Origin: Pseudomonadota bacterium
GTDB taxonomy: Bacteria > Pseudomonadota > Gammaproteobacteria > Burkholderiales > Rhodocyclaceae
DNA length: 64,000 nt
Assembly: GCA_029776255.1 (NCBI GenBank)
Contig: JAKOTN010000031.1
Span: forward strand, 1-64,000
Direction: 5' to 3'
Shown: one piece after another, positions 1 to 5,629 of the stretch
Layout of the letters: each line of letters begins with the position of its first letter
Position numbering within the stretch: the stretch's first letter is position 1
Made by a program: the position numbers and the translations under genes
Notes under the pieces: model-generated
The model's input: the letters and a program-made list of their open reading frames with translations, nothing else
Databases searched by the model: none
Told to the model about the DNA's origin: nothing

Positions 1-156
1 ACGCTTGGACCAACCAATAACCGTATTGATATTGACGCCCACCACCCGCGCAATTTCCTTCCAGGGTAATTTCAATTCCGCACGCATCCGCATCGCCTGC
101 CGACGCATTTCGTCTTGGGCTTCGCGGGGTGGTTTTCGGGCATCAATCTTTTCCAT
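1..156 (-). CDS. IS630-family transposase, N-terminal part (runs off the left edge)
   Basis: Reading the complement from an ATG at 154-156 gives a protein beginning MEKIDARKPPREAQDEMRRQ, followed by a helix-turn-helix stretch (KEIARVVGVNINTVIGWSK). This is the usual start of IS630-family transposases, where a MEKIDAR-type leader precedes the DNA-binding HTH. Only about 52 residues are present because the gene continues beyond base 1, so the DDE catalytic domain is not visible and it cannot be said whether the copy is intact. The terminal inverted repeat should lie just right of 156, but without the other end I cannot define it. Family assignment is from the HTH region only. Confidence 0.65.
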   Translation of the reverse strand, partial: MEKIDARKPPREAQDEMRRQAMRMRAELKLPWKEIARVVGVNINTVIGWSKR

Positions 157-248
157 GCCCAATATTTTATCACTAATCGCTATTTGATTGCCGGGTTAAT
201 ATCTCGTTTCTTTTTCCGCGTCCTTTCCGCGTCTTTTCAGCAGGGGTT

Positions 249-833
249 TTACCGCAGGCCGCGGTAGCGATAATGGCCGGTAATCGTGTATTCGAACAAA
301 CTATCCTCGAGTTGGGTCCCGGCACCGATATTGTGGATAACCAGCGGCGTGCCTGCCGACGACCGTTCCGCCGCAACGAGGCCAATATGCGGAACACCCG
401 AATGAAGACGCCAGACGACAATATCACCCACACCATAAGCGTCCGGATTTCTGTTCTCCGGAGGGAGCGATCTCCCATGGCGAGCAAAGAATACAGCGAG
501 ATTCGGCACGCGCCGGTGATCGATGTTCGGATCGGGATTGCGAAGACCCCAAGTCTTCGGATACGCGCCCCGGGCTATTTTTATATCGTCGTTAACGAGC
601 AGTTGAAGGTCGATGCCCAGTTTTCGGTAGGCGCGGACCAGCACATCGGTGCACACCCCGCGCACCAAAGGCACATCGCCATTGGGAAAATCGATCCGCT
701 GATAACTCGCGTCGTAAATACGCGTCACCCCGATCTGCGATTTCGCCGCGGCAACCAAATCCTCTTCGAAACCCGCCAGACAAGCCGGCGACGAAAAAAC
801 GACGATTGCGAGCGCGATTATTTTTTCCCACAT
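249..833 (-). CDS. DUF1287 family secreted protein (YijF-like)
   Basis: A 194-residue protein with a clear signal peptide (short hydrophobic run ending SSPACLAG, about residues 1-21). The body matches the DUF1287 family, thought to share the NlpC/P60-like papain fold. A conserved cysteine sits in RGVCTDVLVRAYR and candidate catalytic histidines in PHIGLV and VIHNIG, so a Cys-His hydrolase acting in the periplasm is plausible but unproven. The start at 833 gives full length and places the signal peptide at the N-terminus. It stands alone: an IS630 fragment lies downstream and an IS4 fragment upstream, so its neighbours say nothing about its job. Confidence 0.75.
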   Translation of the reverse strand: MWEKIIALAIVVFSSPACLAGFEEDLVAAAKSQIGVTRIYDASYQRIDFPNGDVPLVRGVCTDVLVRAYRKLGIDLQLLVNDDIKIARGAYPKTWGLRNPDPNIDHRRVPNLAVFFARHGRSLPPENRNPDAYGVGDIVVWRLHSGVPHIGLVAAERSSAGTPLVIHNIGAGTQLEDSLFEYTITGHYRYRGLR

Positions 834-960
834 ATCCTGTCACCTGAAAAGATTATCCCGAACCCGGTCCGGTCGGGACAAAAAAATCCATCGCCAACAA
901 GGAACCGCTGATTTAATCGAGGGATATTCTTATGGTATAATATCGCTTTCCCCAAGGCAC

Positions 961-1410
961 GCCGGGTATCGCGAGGCCTATCCGGCTTGCGAGTTTGCTG
1001 ATCTTTACCGCTGGCGTATCTGGGAATGTTTCAAAGTGCTCAACTGTCGTTTGGCTGTGGCGCATTTTTCTGGTGGGTTGCCTCTTTCGATTCGCCCGAA
1101 TTTTCTGGCTAGGGTTTGGCTGGGTAATCTGCTGGCTACCTTTGCCTATCTGGCGCGCGAGAGAGTGTCTTCCGAAACCCGACGGCTCTTCCTGCCCAAT
1201 CCGACCTGCGCCATGATCGCCGTCAAGGTCATCCTGCCGCGTCTTGTTCCGGGGCTCTCTCACCCGGCCAACGCTCTGGGTGAGTTGCTCACATTGATCG
1301 CCAGAACGCTCGAATGGCGCCGACCGGGCCGAGGTTTTCCACGAAATCGCCAAGCCGTTACCCCCCCTTTTGCGCTTACCAGCCTATCCGATAATAGGTC
1401 CATGGCTTAA
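961..1410 (+). pseudogene. IS4-family transposase, C-terminal fragment
   Basis: The plus frame from about 961 reads through motifs typical of the C-terminal third of IS4-type transposases: FADLYRWRIWECFKVLNCRL (the Y-x-x-R-W-x-I-E/W region), then a hydrophobic helix (ARVWLGNLLATFAYLARE), and near the end LEWRRPGRGFPRN followed by a stop at 1408-1410. No transposase N-terminus or first catalytic aspartates are present upstream; the sequence before it belongs to the DUF1287 gene region. It is therefore a truncated, non-functional remnant of about 145 codons. The exact left breakpoint is uncertain. Confidence 0.6.
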
Positions 1411-1445
1411 ATTGACGGTATTGGGTCTGTCCACGATTATTGCTA

Positions 1446-1699
1446 TTAATCGGGTGTTCCTTTAAGTCGTTCATACTCCAACAATGCAGCATAGTCATCG
1501 AACGTCTTGACGCCTGATCTCTTCAGGAAAGCAACTGCACACGCAACAGTTTCATCATCGTCCTCCAAGAGGTTCCACGATGCTCCCACCGAGTCGAATA
1601 CTTCATCAGCGCGTCTTCGGCTCCCGGAGGAGTAAAGAGATAAAAGTGGCTTAAAGGAGCATGACTAAGCAGATATTTCAAGATGTCGGAATCGTCCAC
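1446..1699 (-). pseudogene. small unrecognised gene disrupted by a frameshift
   Basis: From a GTG at 1697-1699 the complement reads MDDSDILKYLLSHAPLSHF and continues to about 1627 (TPPGAEDA). It then makes protein-like sense only in the -1 frame: ADEVFDSVGASWNLLEDDDE, then a run to ERLKGTPD and a stop at 1446-1448. Joined, the two parts make an acidic protein of about 85 residues. A single missing base near 1625-1630 would explain the break. No family is recognised. It overlaps the end of the chimeric AlpA gene upstream. It could be a cargo gene left from element 1 or chromosomal sequence captured at its end. Confidence 0.4.
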
Positions 1700-2015
1700 C
1701 TAGGCTGATTCCGTTTCCTAGTGCGTCTTCGAATCCCGCCACATTGCGAGTCCCCAGGCCACCGAGAAGCATCGCCCCTTCCAGACCCAGGCGGGTGGTT
1801 TTGTAGGGAACAGTCGCTTCGTCGCCTTGCGCGATTGCGGCACGGTACCTGTTGTACTCCTTGGTTACCGGTTTCGGGAAGGTCGGATCGTAATCGCTGG
1901 GGCGCTTGGGATTACGCCTCAGCTTCGCGTAGATGGTGGAGCGGGAAAGCCCGGTGCGGGCTTCGACTTGTTTGCGCCGTAGGATGGTTAGCGCGTTTTG
2001 GATTTGTGCGGCCAT
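1665..2015 (-). CDS. AlpA-type regulator N-terminus fused to an unrelated C-terminus
   Basis: The start ATG at 2013-2015 is preceded by GAGGTAA at good spacing. Residues 1-50 (from MAAQIQNALTILRRKQVEAR through the PTFPKPV segment) are nearly identical to the 78-residue AlpA-like regulator of element 2 at 8426-8662. They carry the winged-helix/HTH segment GLSRSTIYAKLRR that binds DNA in the AlpA/MerR-like excisionase-regulator family. After PKPV the two proteins stop matching. Here the chain continues as TKEYNRYRAAIAQGDE and onward for about 66 residues that I do not recognise. The break suggests a deletion that joined two genes. Whether the hybrid still binds DNA is unknown. Confidence 0.55.
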   Translation of the reverse strand: MAAQIQNALTILRRKQVEARTGLSRSTIYAKLRRNPKRPSDYDPTFPKPVTKEYNRYRAAIAQGDEATVPYKTTRLGLEGAMLLGGLGTRNVAGFEDALGNGISLGGRFRHLEISA

Positions 2016-2108
2016 GTCGCTTACCTCGGATGAAGGAGAACCGCCCCGGAACATCCGGGGACGCGACACGCACTGTGTAACCGCTCAAATCACGGCATTT
2101 CAAGAACC

Positions 2109-2654
2109 TCAACTTGTCGAATTGGCATGACGCCCGCGCAATTTGCTCATCGTGTTCAGAATGTGCCTTGCGGCATTTCCGTTCGCCCGCGTCTTGCGTT
2201 GGCCGACGGCGGCAAAGGCTTCTTCAAGCGCCTTCCTGTCTGTGAGTTTCAGCCCTTTTCTTGCGGCCTCGCTCCGAATCGCTAAGGCAGATTCCGCTAG
2301 GTGGCGCGTATGATCGGTCGGCTTGCGCCCGCGCTTCTTGGGTTGTGCGGGTTCGCATGTAAGCAAGGTTGTGAAAGTCGGATGGGTGCCCCCAGCTTTT
2401 CGCCGCCGGGTCAGTTTCATTCGCACATCGCGCAAATCGCCTTGGGCACGTTGCAGGCGTTTTGCCATCATGCCGCCCGCTTCCTCAAGGAACAGCGCGT
2501 ATGCTTTCCATTCATCCACACCCCAGGCTTCGCGCGGAATAGTCGGGTCATCACTTGGGGTCAGAAGTGTTCCCCGGCGGGGATAGGTAGGCGGCCACTG
2601 TGTTTCCGCCCGATGGATCGCAAGAGCAATGTGATTGAAAACGGAGAAGCCCAT
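2109..2654 (-). CDS. hypothetical element-1 protein
   Basis: A 181-residue soluble protein starting at the ATG at 2652-2654, chosen because AAAGGA lies 9 bases upstream; a longer open frame exists but lacks such a signal. It begins MGFSVFNHIALAIHRAETQW, then has an acidic helical part (AWGVDEWKAYALFLEE), a basic segment with KKRGRKPT, and an Arg-rich C-terminus. The KKRGRKP patch resembles an AT-hook and suggests nucleic-acid binding, but no family is recognised. There is no counterpart in element 2. It sits between the cut-down 105-residue-type gene and the chimeric AlpA gene, all on the minus strand. Confidence 0.45.
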   Translation of the reverse strand: MGFSVFNHIALAIHRAETQWPPTYPRRGTLLTPSDDPTIPREAWGVDEWKAYALFLEEAGGMMAKRLQRAQGDLRDVRMKLTRRRKAGGTHPTFTTLLTCEPAQPKKRGRKPTDHTRHLAESALAIRSEAARKGLKLTDRKALEEAFAAVGQRKTRANGNAARHILNTMSKLRGRHANSTS

Positions 2655-2796
2655 TACTGCGTTCCTTTCTTTGGTGCCCGCTGCCGCCGGTTTGTCCCGG
2701 CTCGCTGCCCGCTTGCGGATACCAGATGCCGCTGCTTCCCCAATCGGGCCAGACGCGCAGACGGCCACGGTCGTATTCCATCCACTGCGCCCCCAT
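2551..2796 (-). pseudogene. truncated copy of the integrase-linked 105-residue protein
   Basis: From an ATG at 2794-2796 the first 35 residues (MGAQWMEYDRGRLRVWPD through GSEPGQ) match the start of the intact 105-residue protein at 9332-9649 almost exactly, and the position directly after the integrase stop is the same. After GSEPGQ the frame continues as unrelated sequence and overlaps the start of the next gene, so about two thirds of the protein has been lost by deletion or replacement. The residual frame is probably not functional. Confidence 0.5.
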
Positions 2797-2798
2797 GG

Positions 2799-3509
2799 TC
2801 ATGCCGCCCGATACGCTTTGCCGAAAGGCCCGATGATGACCTTGCCGCGCCCGTCCTGAATCTGGCTATCCACGAAGTCGGCCCACCAGTCCAGCATTTC
2901 GCGCCGTTGGTCGGCGTACTGCGCCCGGTTGTAGACGCCCAGAATCCCCCCAGTTTCATGGGCTAGGCATTTCTCGATCCAGTCCGAGTTAAAGCCAGCC
3001 TCATGCAGATGCGTGGAAGCCGTGCGCCGGAAGTCATGAATCACGAAGTCCCGCACGTCGATTTCCAGCGAACGCACCGCCTGATTCAATGTGCTATGGG
3101 CAATCGGTTGAGGCAGGTCGCCACGGCTGGGGAATACCCACTCTGATCCGCTCGCCAGCCCCTTCAATTCCTCGAACATCGCCACGGCCTGCCGGGACAA
3201 ATGGACAAGGTGCGGCTTGTCCTTCTTCATGCGTTCGCCGGGGATCGCCCATTCGCCTTTCTCAAGGTCTAGCTCGTCCCATTTCGCGCCGATAAGCTCG
3301 CCCTTCCGCACCATGCACAGAATCAGCAGGTGCAGCGCCAGCTTGTGCGCCCGCTTGATGCTGGATTGATAGATCGCCCATAGCAGCTTGCCCACTTCCT
3401 CCGGCGATAGGGCCACATCCCGGCTTCTGGCGCTGGCAATGAATTTGGCCTCGATTGCCGCCGCCGGGTTGAAGGTGGTTTTCTCCCGCGCAATGGCATA
3501 GGCGAACAT
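2799..3509 (-). pseudogene. tyrosine recombinase/integrase of element 1, N-terminal half deleted
   Basis: The frame matches residues from about 205 to the end of the 438-residue integrase of element 2 (9652-10968), beginning at MFAYAIAREKTTFNPAAAIE. The catalytic domain is complete: Arg in MVRKGELIGAKW, the HDFRRTAS box (His-x-x-Arg), LAHE, and the nucleophile Tyr in GVYNRAQYADQ. The DUF4102-type arm-binding domain and the SAM-like core-binding domain are absent. Upstream of 3509 the DNA is already the octamer-rich noncoding end of the element, so about 0.6 kb of the gene has been deleted. It could bind neither arm nor core sites normally and is best treated as inactive. Confidence 0.8.
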
Positions 3510-3526
3510 GGAAACAGCCTCGATCA

Positions 3527-3714
3527 TGGGAACACCAACACCCCATGGGAACACATGCTTGAACACCCGTATCTACGTGGCTTTCAGTCATATTGCACCC
3601 GCCTTGTGTTCCCATGAAAACCTGAAATCACTGCCTTCTAAAACGGCTATTTGGGAACACCGAAGCGCCACCATGGGAACACGAAAAACAGCCATTGGAA
3701 CACTCTTGGGAACA
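3527..3714. repeat. iterated octamer TGGGAACA in the right end of element 1
   Basis: TGGGAACA or its complement occurs at 3527-3534, 3546-3553, 3607-3614 (inverted), 3652-3659, 3674-3681 and 3707-3714, with a one-base variant at 3695-3702. The last two are in direct orientation 12 bases apart. The layout parallels the TGGGCACA array in front of the element 2 integrase. The likely role is arm-type binding by the integrase or binding by the AlpA regulator; this is inference from position. Confidence 0.65.
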
Positions 3715-3761
3715 CATTTTGTCGGATTGCTGCGGAACATACAAGCCTTGTGCATAACAAA

Positions 3762-3783
3762 AAACCCGTATTTAAGCGGGTTT
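3762..3783 (-). terminator. intrinsic terminator at the element 1/element 2 junction
   Basis: AAACCCG (3762-3768) pairs with CGGGTTT (3777-3783); on the minus strand the stem is followed by a run of T. It lies downstream of the element 2 minus-strand operon, which ends at 3951, and is the counterpart of the hairpin at 11244-11270. Confidence 0.7.
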
Positions 3784-3802
3784 GAAGGCGATTCGCGGAA
3801 CA

Positions 3803-3837
3803 CTTCGGACTACGCCGGAAGGCTCGCTATCGATGCA
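3803..3837. other. attachment-site-like repeat (element 1/element 2 junction)
   Basis: This stretch repeats, with small differences, the sequence at 11290-11327 that contains the last codons of mnmE. Both copies have CTTCGGACTA, then GGAA, then CTCGCTAT, then CGATGCA. The mnmE copy has three extra bases (TTC) between CTAT and CGATGCA. It is the natural candidate for the left attachment site of element 2 and the former right site of element 1. The mismatches suggest decay or imperfect homology of the crossover region. Confidence 0.55.
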
Positions 3838-3900
3838 GAAGCTAGCGAATAGGCGCAAAGCCGCGCCACTGCTTGATTGATGAAAATCCGGTGCCGATCA

Positions 3901-3920
3901 TGGGCACATTCTTGGGCACA
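3901..3920 (+). repeat. TGGGCACA pair in the left end of element 2
   Basis: Two direct copies at 3901-3908 and 3913-3920, 12 bases apart start to start, which is the same spacing as the pair at 11181-11188/11193-11200 at the other end. They are candidate arm-type integrase sites. The rest of 3841-3950 shows no gene. Confidence 0.6.
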
Positions 3921-3950
3921 CTTTTTGAAGTCATGCCCCATTTTGCCCCA

Positions 3951-4151
3951 TCACCGTGCCAGCCGTTCCGGCAGCAGGACAGCCGGCGACAATCCCCGTC
4001 GGGCAAACTCCATCCGCAGTTTCCGCAGTGCTTGCGCCTCGATGCGCCGCACTTCATGGACGGTCACTTCACGGCCTTCCATTGCAGAAAGCCAGGCGGC
4101 CACTTCCTCGACGGAAGCGGCCATGTACTCGCTGGGTTTGGTTTGGGTCAT
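3951..4151 (-). CDS. small sigma-70 region-4-like HTH protein
   Basis: A 66-residue protein, last gene of the element 2 operon; its ATG (4149-4151) overlaps the stop of the preceding gene (ATGA-type overlap), so it is probably translationally coupled. Residues about 28-46 (REVTVHEVRRIEAQALRKLR) strongly resemble the recognition helix of sigma-70 region 4.2, where the sequence is typically T-x-E-R-x-R-Q-I-E-A-K-A-L-x-K-L-R. No region 2 is present, so it cannot act as a full sigma factor. It may be a small transcription regulator or anti-sigma/co-activator-like protein. The function is inferred from this one motif. Confidence 0.55.
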   Translation of the reverse strand: MTQTKPSEYMAASVEEVAAWLSAMEGREVTVHEVRRIEAQALRKLRMEFARRGLSPAVLLPERLAR

Positions 4152-4663
4152 TCCGCTTCCGCAAGCTGGGCAAGGCCCGCCTGCATCGCGGCCAAGTAGT
4201 CGGCATCCGGTGCCATGCCCTCGCGCATAGGCTTGAAGGCTTCCGTTCCGGCCATCCGGCGCACGTCGTCAGCATCAAGGCCATGCTCGGCGCAGATCGC
4301 CCCCAGGGCCACGTCCAGGGCCAGCAGGCAGCTTTCCGCTCGTTCATGGGCATCGAGAAGGGCATCAGCTTTCTCGACATCTTCCCCGCGCCGATTGGCT
4401 ACCAGCGCCGCCCCCAGCATTTCCGCCTTGTGGCAGCGCAGCCGCCAGTGCTCGATGGCCCAGCACGCGGCAAAGCGCGTGAAGCCATCCAGCCGCGCCT
4501 GATAGGCCACGTCAGGGCAGTTGTAATCCTTCCTCGGCACGGCATCGCCCAGGCGCTTGAATTCCAGCGCGTTGCCTTCGCTGATGTAGTGGAAGGCCAG
4601 CGCCGCCGATTGGTCGGCATTCAGGCCACGGTAAGCCTTCGTCAGTCGGTCATGATGGTTCAT
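4148..4663 (-). CDS. hypothetical element-2 protein (171 residues)
   Basis: Begins MNHHDRLTKAYRGLNADQSA; mainly helical, acidic in its C-terminal half (LDAHERAESCLLALDVALGA, AEHGLDADDVRRMAG). No signal peptide or membrane segment. It lies 5 bases after the 96-residue gene and overlaps the next gene by 4 bases, so it is part of the same operon. I do not recognise a family. Comparable small helical proteins follow primase genes in other satellite-type elements, but that is a general analogy only. Confidence 0.55.
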   Translation of the reverse strand: MNHHDRLTKAYRGLNADQSAALAFHYISEGNALEFKRLGDAVPRKDYNCPDVAYQARLDGFTRFAACWAIEHWRLRCHKAEMLGAALVANRRGEDVEKADALLDAHERAESCLLALDVALGAICAEHGLDADDVRRMAGTEAFKPMREGMAPDADYLAAMQAGLAQLAEAE

Positions 4664-4668
4664 GGTGG

Positions 4669-4959
4669 TCAGTCCTTTCGTGGGTTGATGGTGCGTTCTA
4701 GCAGTTCCAGCCGTTCGGCTAGCACCGCTGTTTCGTAGGCTTTGCGGATCATGTCCAGGACGTAGGCCAAGCGGGTGCCGTCCTGACTGGCGATGCGCCC
4801 GGCCCGCATGTCCCGATAGACGCTGCTCAACTCGCGCCGGATGGCGTGCGCGTCCCGAAGATCAATCTTCGGCAGGGGGGTAAGGGCAAGCACTTTCCCG
4901 CTTGGGGGTTCGCATTCGGGCGGAATTTTTCCGCCGGGGATGTACTCGGCTTCCGTCAT
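4669..4959 (-). CDS. hypothetical element-2 protein (96 residues)
   Basis: Start chosen at the ATG at 4957-4959, with GGAAGTGA just upstream; it begins one base after the stop of the HExxH gene. The N-terminus is Pro/Gly-rich (TEAEYIPGGKIPPECEPPSG), followed by a helical, Arg/Glu-rich body (AHAIRRELSSVYRDMRAGRI, then AYVLDMIRKAYETAVLAERL) that could dimerise. No family recognised. The longer open frame upstream is an artefact of octamer repeats shared with the preceding gene. Confidence 0.55.
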   Translation of the reverse strand: MTEAEYIPGGKIPPECEPPSGKVLALTPLPKIDLRDAHAIRRELSSVYRDMRAGRIASQDGTRLAYVLDMIRKAYETAVLAERLELLERTINPRKD

Positions 4960-4960
4960 T

Positions 4961-5629
4961 TCACTTCCCCCTGTTTCCTGTGGGAACAGTGGGAACATGC
5001 GGCATCCCTTGTGCCGTAAGGCTTTCGGCTGTTCCCACACATTCCCCGTGTGTGGGAACAGTGGGAACAACCAGCCAGGGGTGATCCACTAGGGCGTGTT
5101 CTTCCACTTCCGCGACGATCCACGCCCAGGCATTGCACGCAATCCCGAAGGCCCGCGCCATGCCCTCCACCTGCCAACCCGCAGCGTGTAGCAGATCGCT
5201 GGGGGAGACAGACACGCTACCCGCCCGCACCGATTCAGCCAGCCGCTCAGGTGTCAGGCGTGGATCTTCCCAGCCCAACCAGTAGGCGGCTTCGCCCACG
5301 ATTCCGCCCAGGGCGATAGCCCGCACCGCTTCCGTGGGCAGTTCGCCGTCCGGGTGCCGGAAGCGGCAAACGCCATCGAAGTAGCGCGTTGCCGGGTCAT
5401 GGCTGATTTCCACCAGCACCGCGCAGCCGAAGTGCAAGGCGGCAGCGGAATGGGCGATTTCATGCGCGTAGGACGCCAGCAATTCAACGTGCAGAAAATC
5501 GCCCGTTCCCGGTTGTTCCCACTTGTTCCCACAGCCGCCGGCCTGTGTGGGAACACGGAAACCCGCGTGGATACTGGCTTGCCGCATGTTCCCACTGTTC
5601 CCACTTGTTTTCGATGCCGCCCGCTTCAC
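4961..5629 (-). CDS. HExxH-motif protein of element 2 (possible metallopeptidase-like)
   Basis: A 222-residue frame. The GTG at 5627-5629 overlaps the stop of the primase gene (GTGA), so translation is probably coupled. The centre reads ELLASYAHEIAHSAAALHFG, containing the zinc-binding signature HExxH, followed by a second conserved-looking acidic stretch (GGIVGEAAYWLGWEDPRLTP) whose Glu could be the third ligand, an arrangement seen in FtsH-type (M41) peptidase domains. No ATPase or membrane segment is present. Both ends of the frame consist of short repeats encoded by TGGGAACA octamers (GNSGN, VPTVPT), so the folded part is probably about residues 40-190. The peptidase assignment is tentative. 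Confidence 0.55.
   Translation of the reverse strand: MKRAASKTSGNSGNMRQASIHAGFRVPTQAGGCGNKWEQPGTGDFLHVELLASYAHEIAHSAAALHFGCAVLVEISHDPATRYFDGVCRFRHPDGELPTEAVRAIALGGIVGEAAYWLGWEDPRLTPERLAESVRAGSVSVSPSDLLHAAGWQVEGMARAFGIACNAWAWIVAEVEEHALVDHPWLVVPTVPTHGECVGTAESLTAQGMPHVPTVPTGNRGK
4981..5603. repeat. ten TGGGAACA octamers in two clusters within the HExxH gene
   Basis: Copies at 4981, 4990, 5053 and 5062 (plus orientation), 5030 (inverted), then 5514, 5524, 5587 and 5596 (inverted) and 5548 (plus). Many are spaced 9-10 bases apart, one helical turn. They flank the coding core of the HExxH gene and use the element 1 version of the octamer rather than the element 2 version. They could be iterons or regulator sites. 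Confidence 0.6.

Larger units (their letters stand above)
1446..3826 (-). mobile_element. Element 1: decayed integrative element (remnant)
   Basis: This stretch holds degraded counterparts of genes in element 2 to its right: a tyrosine integrase lacking its N-terminal half (2799-3509), a shortened copy of the 105-residue protein gene (2551-2796), and an AlpA-type regulator (1665-2015) whose first 50 residues match that of element 2. The primase-helicase block is missing. The right end (3527-3837) has the same layout as the right end of element 2: octamer repeats, hairpin terminator, then an attachment-like sequence. The left boundary is not resolved; I saw no convincing matching attachment repeat between 1 and 1700. 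Confidence 0.6.

Noticed and set aside
165-190. TCGCTATTT near 175 as the far-left attachment site of element 1
   Set aside because: Only about nine bases match the mnmE core before the sequences diverge; this is expected by chance and it lies beside an unrelated IS630 end.
1624-1630. Programmed -1 frameshift in the small gene at 1446-1699
   Set aside because: No slippery heptamer or downstream stem is apparent; a simple one-base deletion or sequencing error in a decaying region is more likely.
2799-3566. Element 1 integrase as a short but complete gene
   Set aside because: The extra residues before MFAYAIAREK come from octamer-rich noncoding DNA and do not match any integrase; the arm- and core-binding domains are gone.
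4981-5603. Clustered octamers as a CRISPR array
   Set aside because: Repeat unit is only 8 bases, spacers are 1-2 bases or hundreds, orientations are mixed and no cas gene is present.
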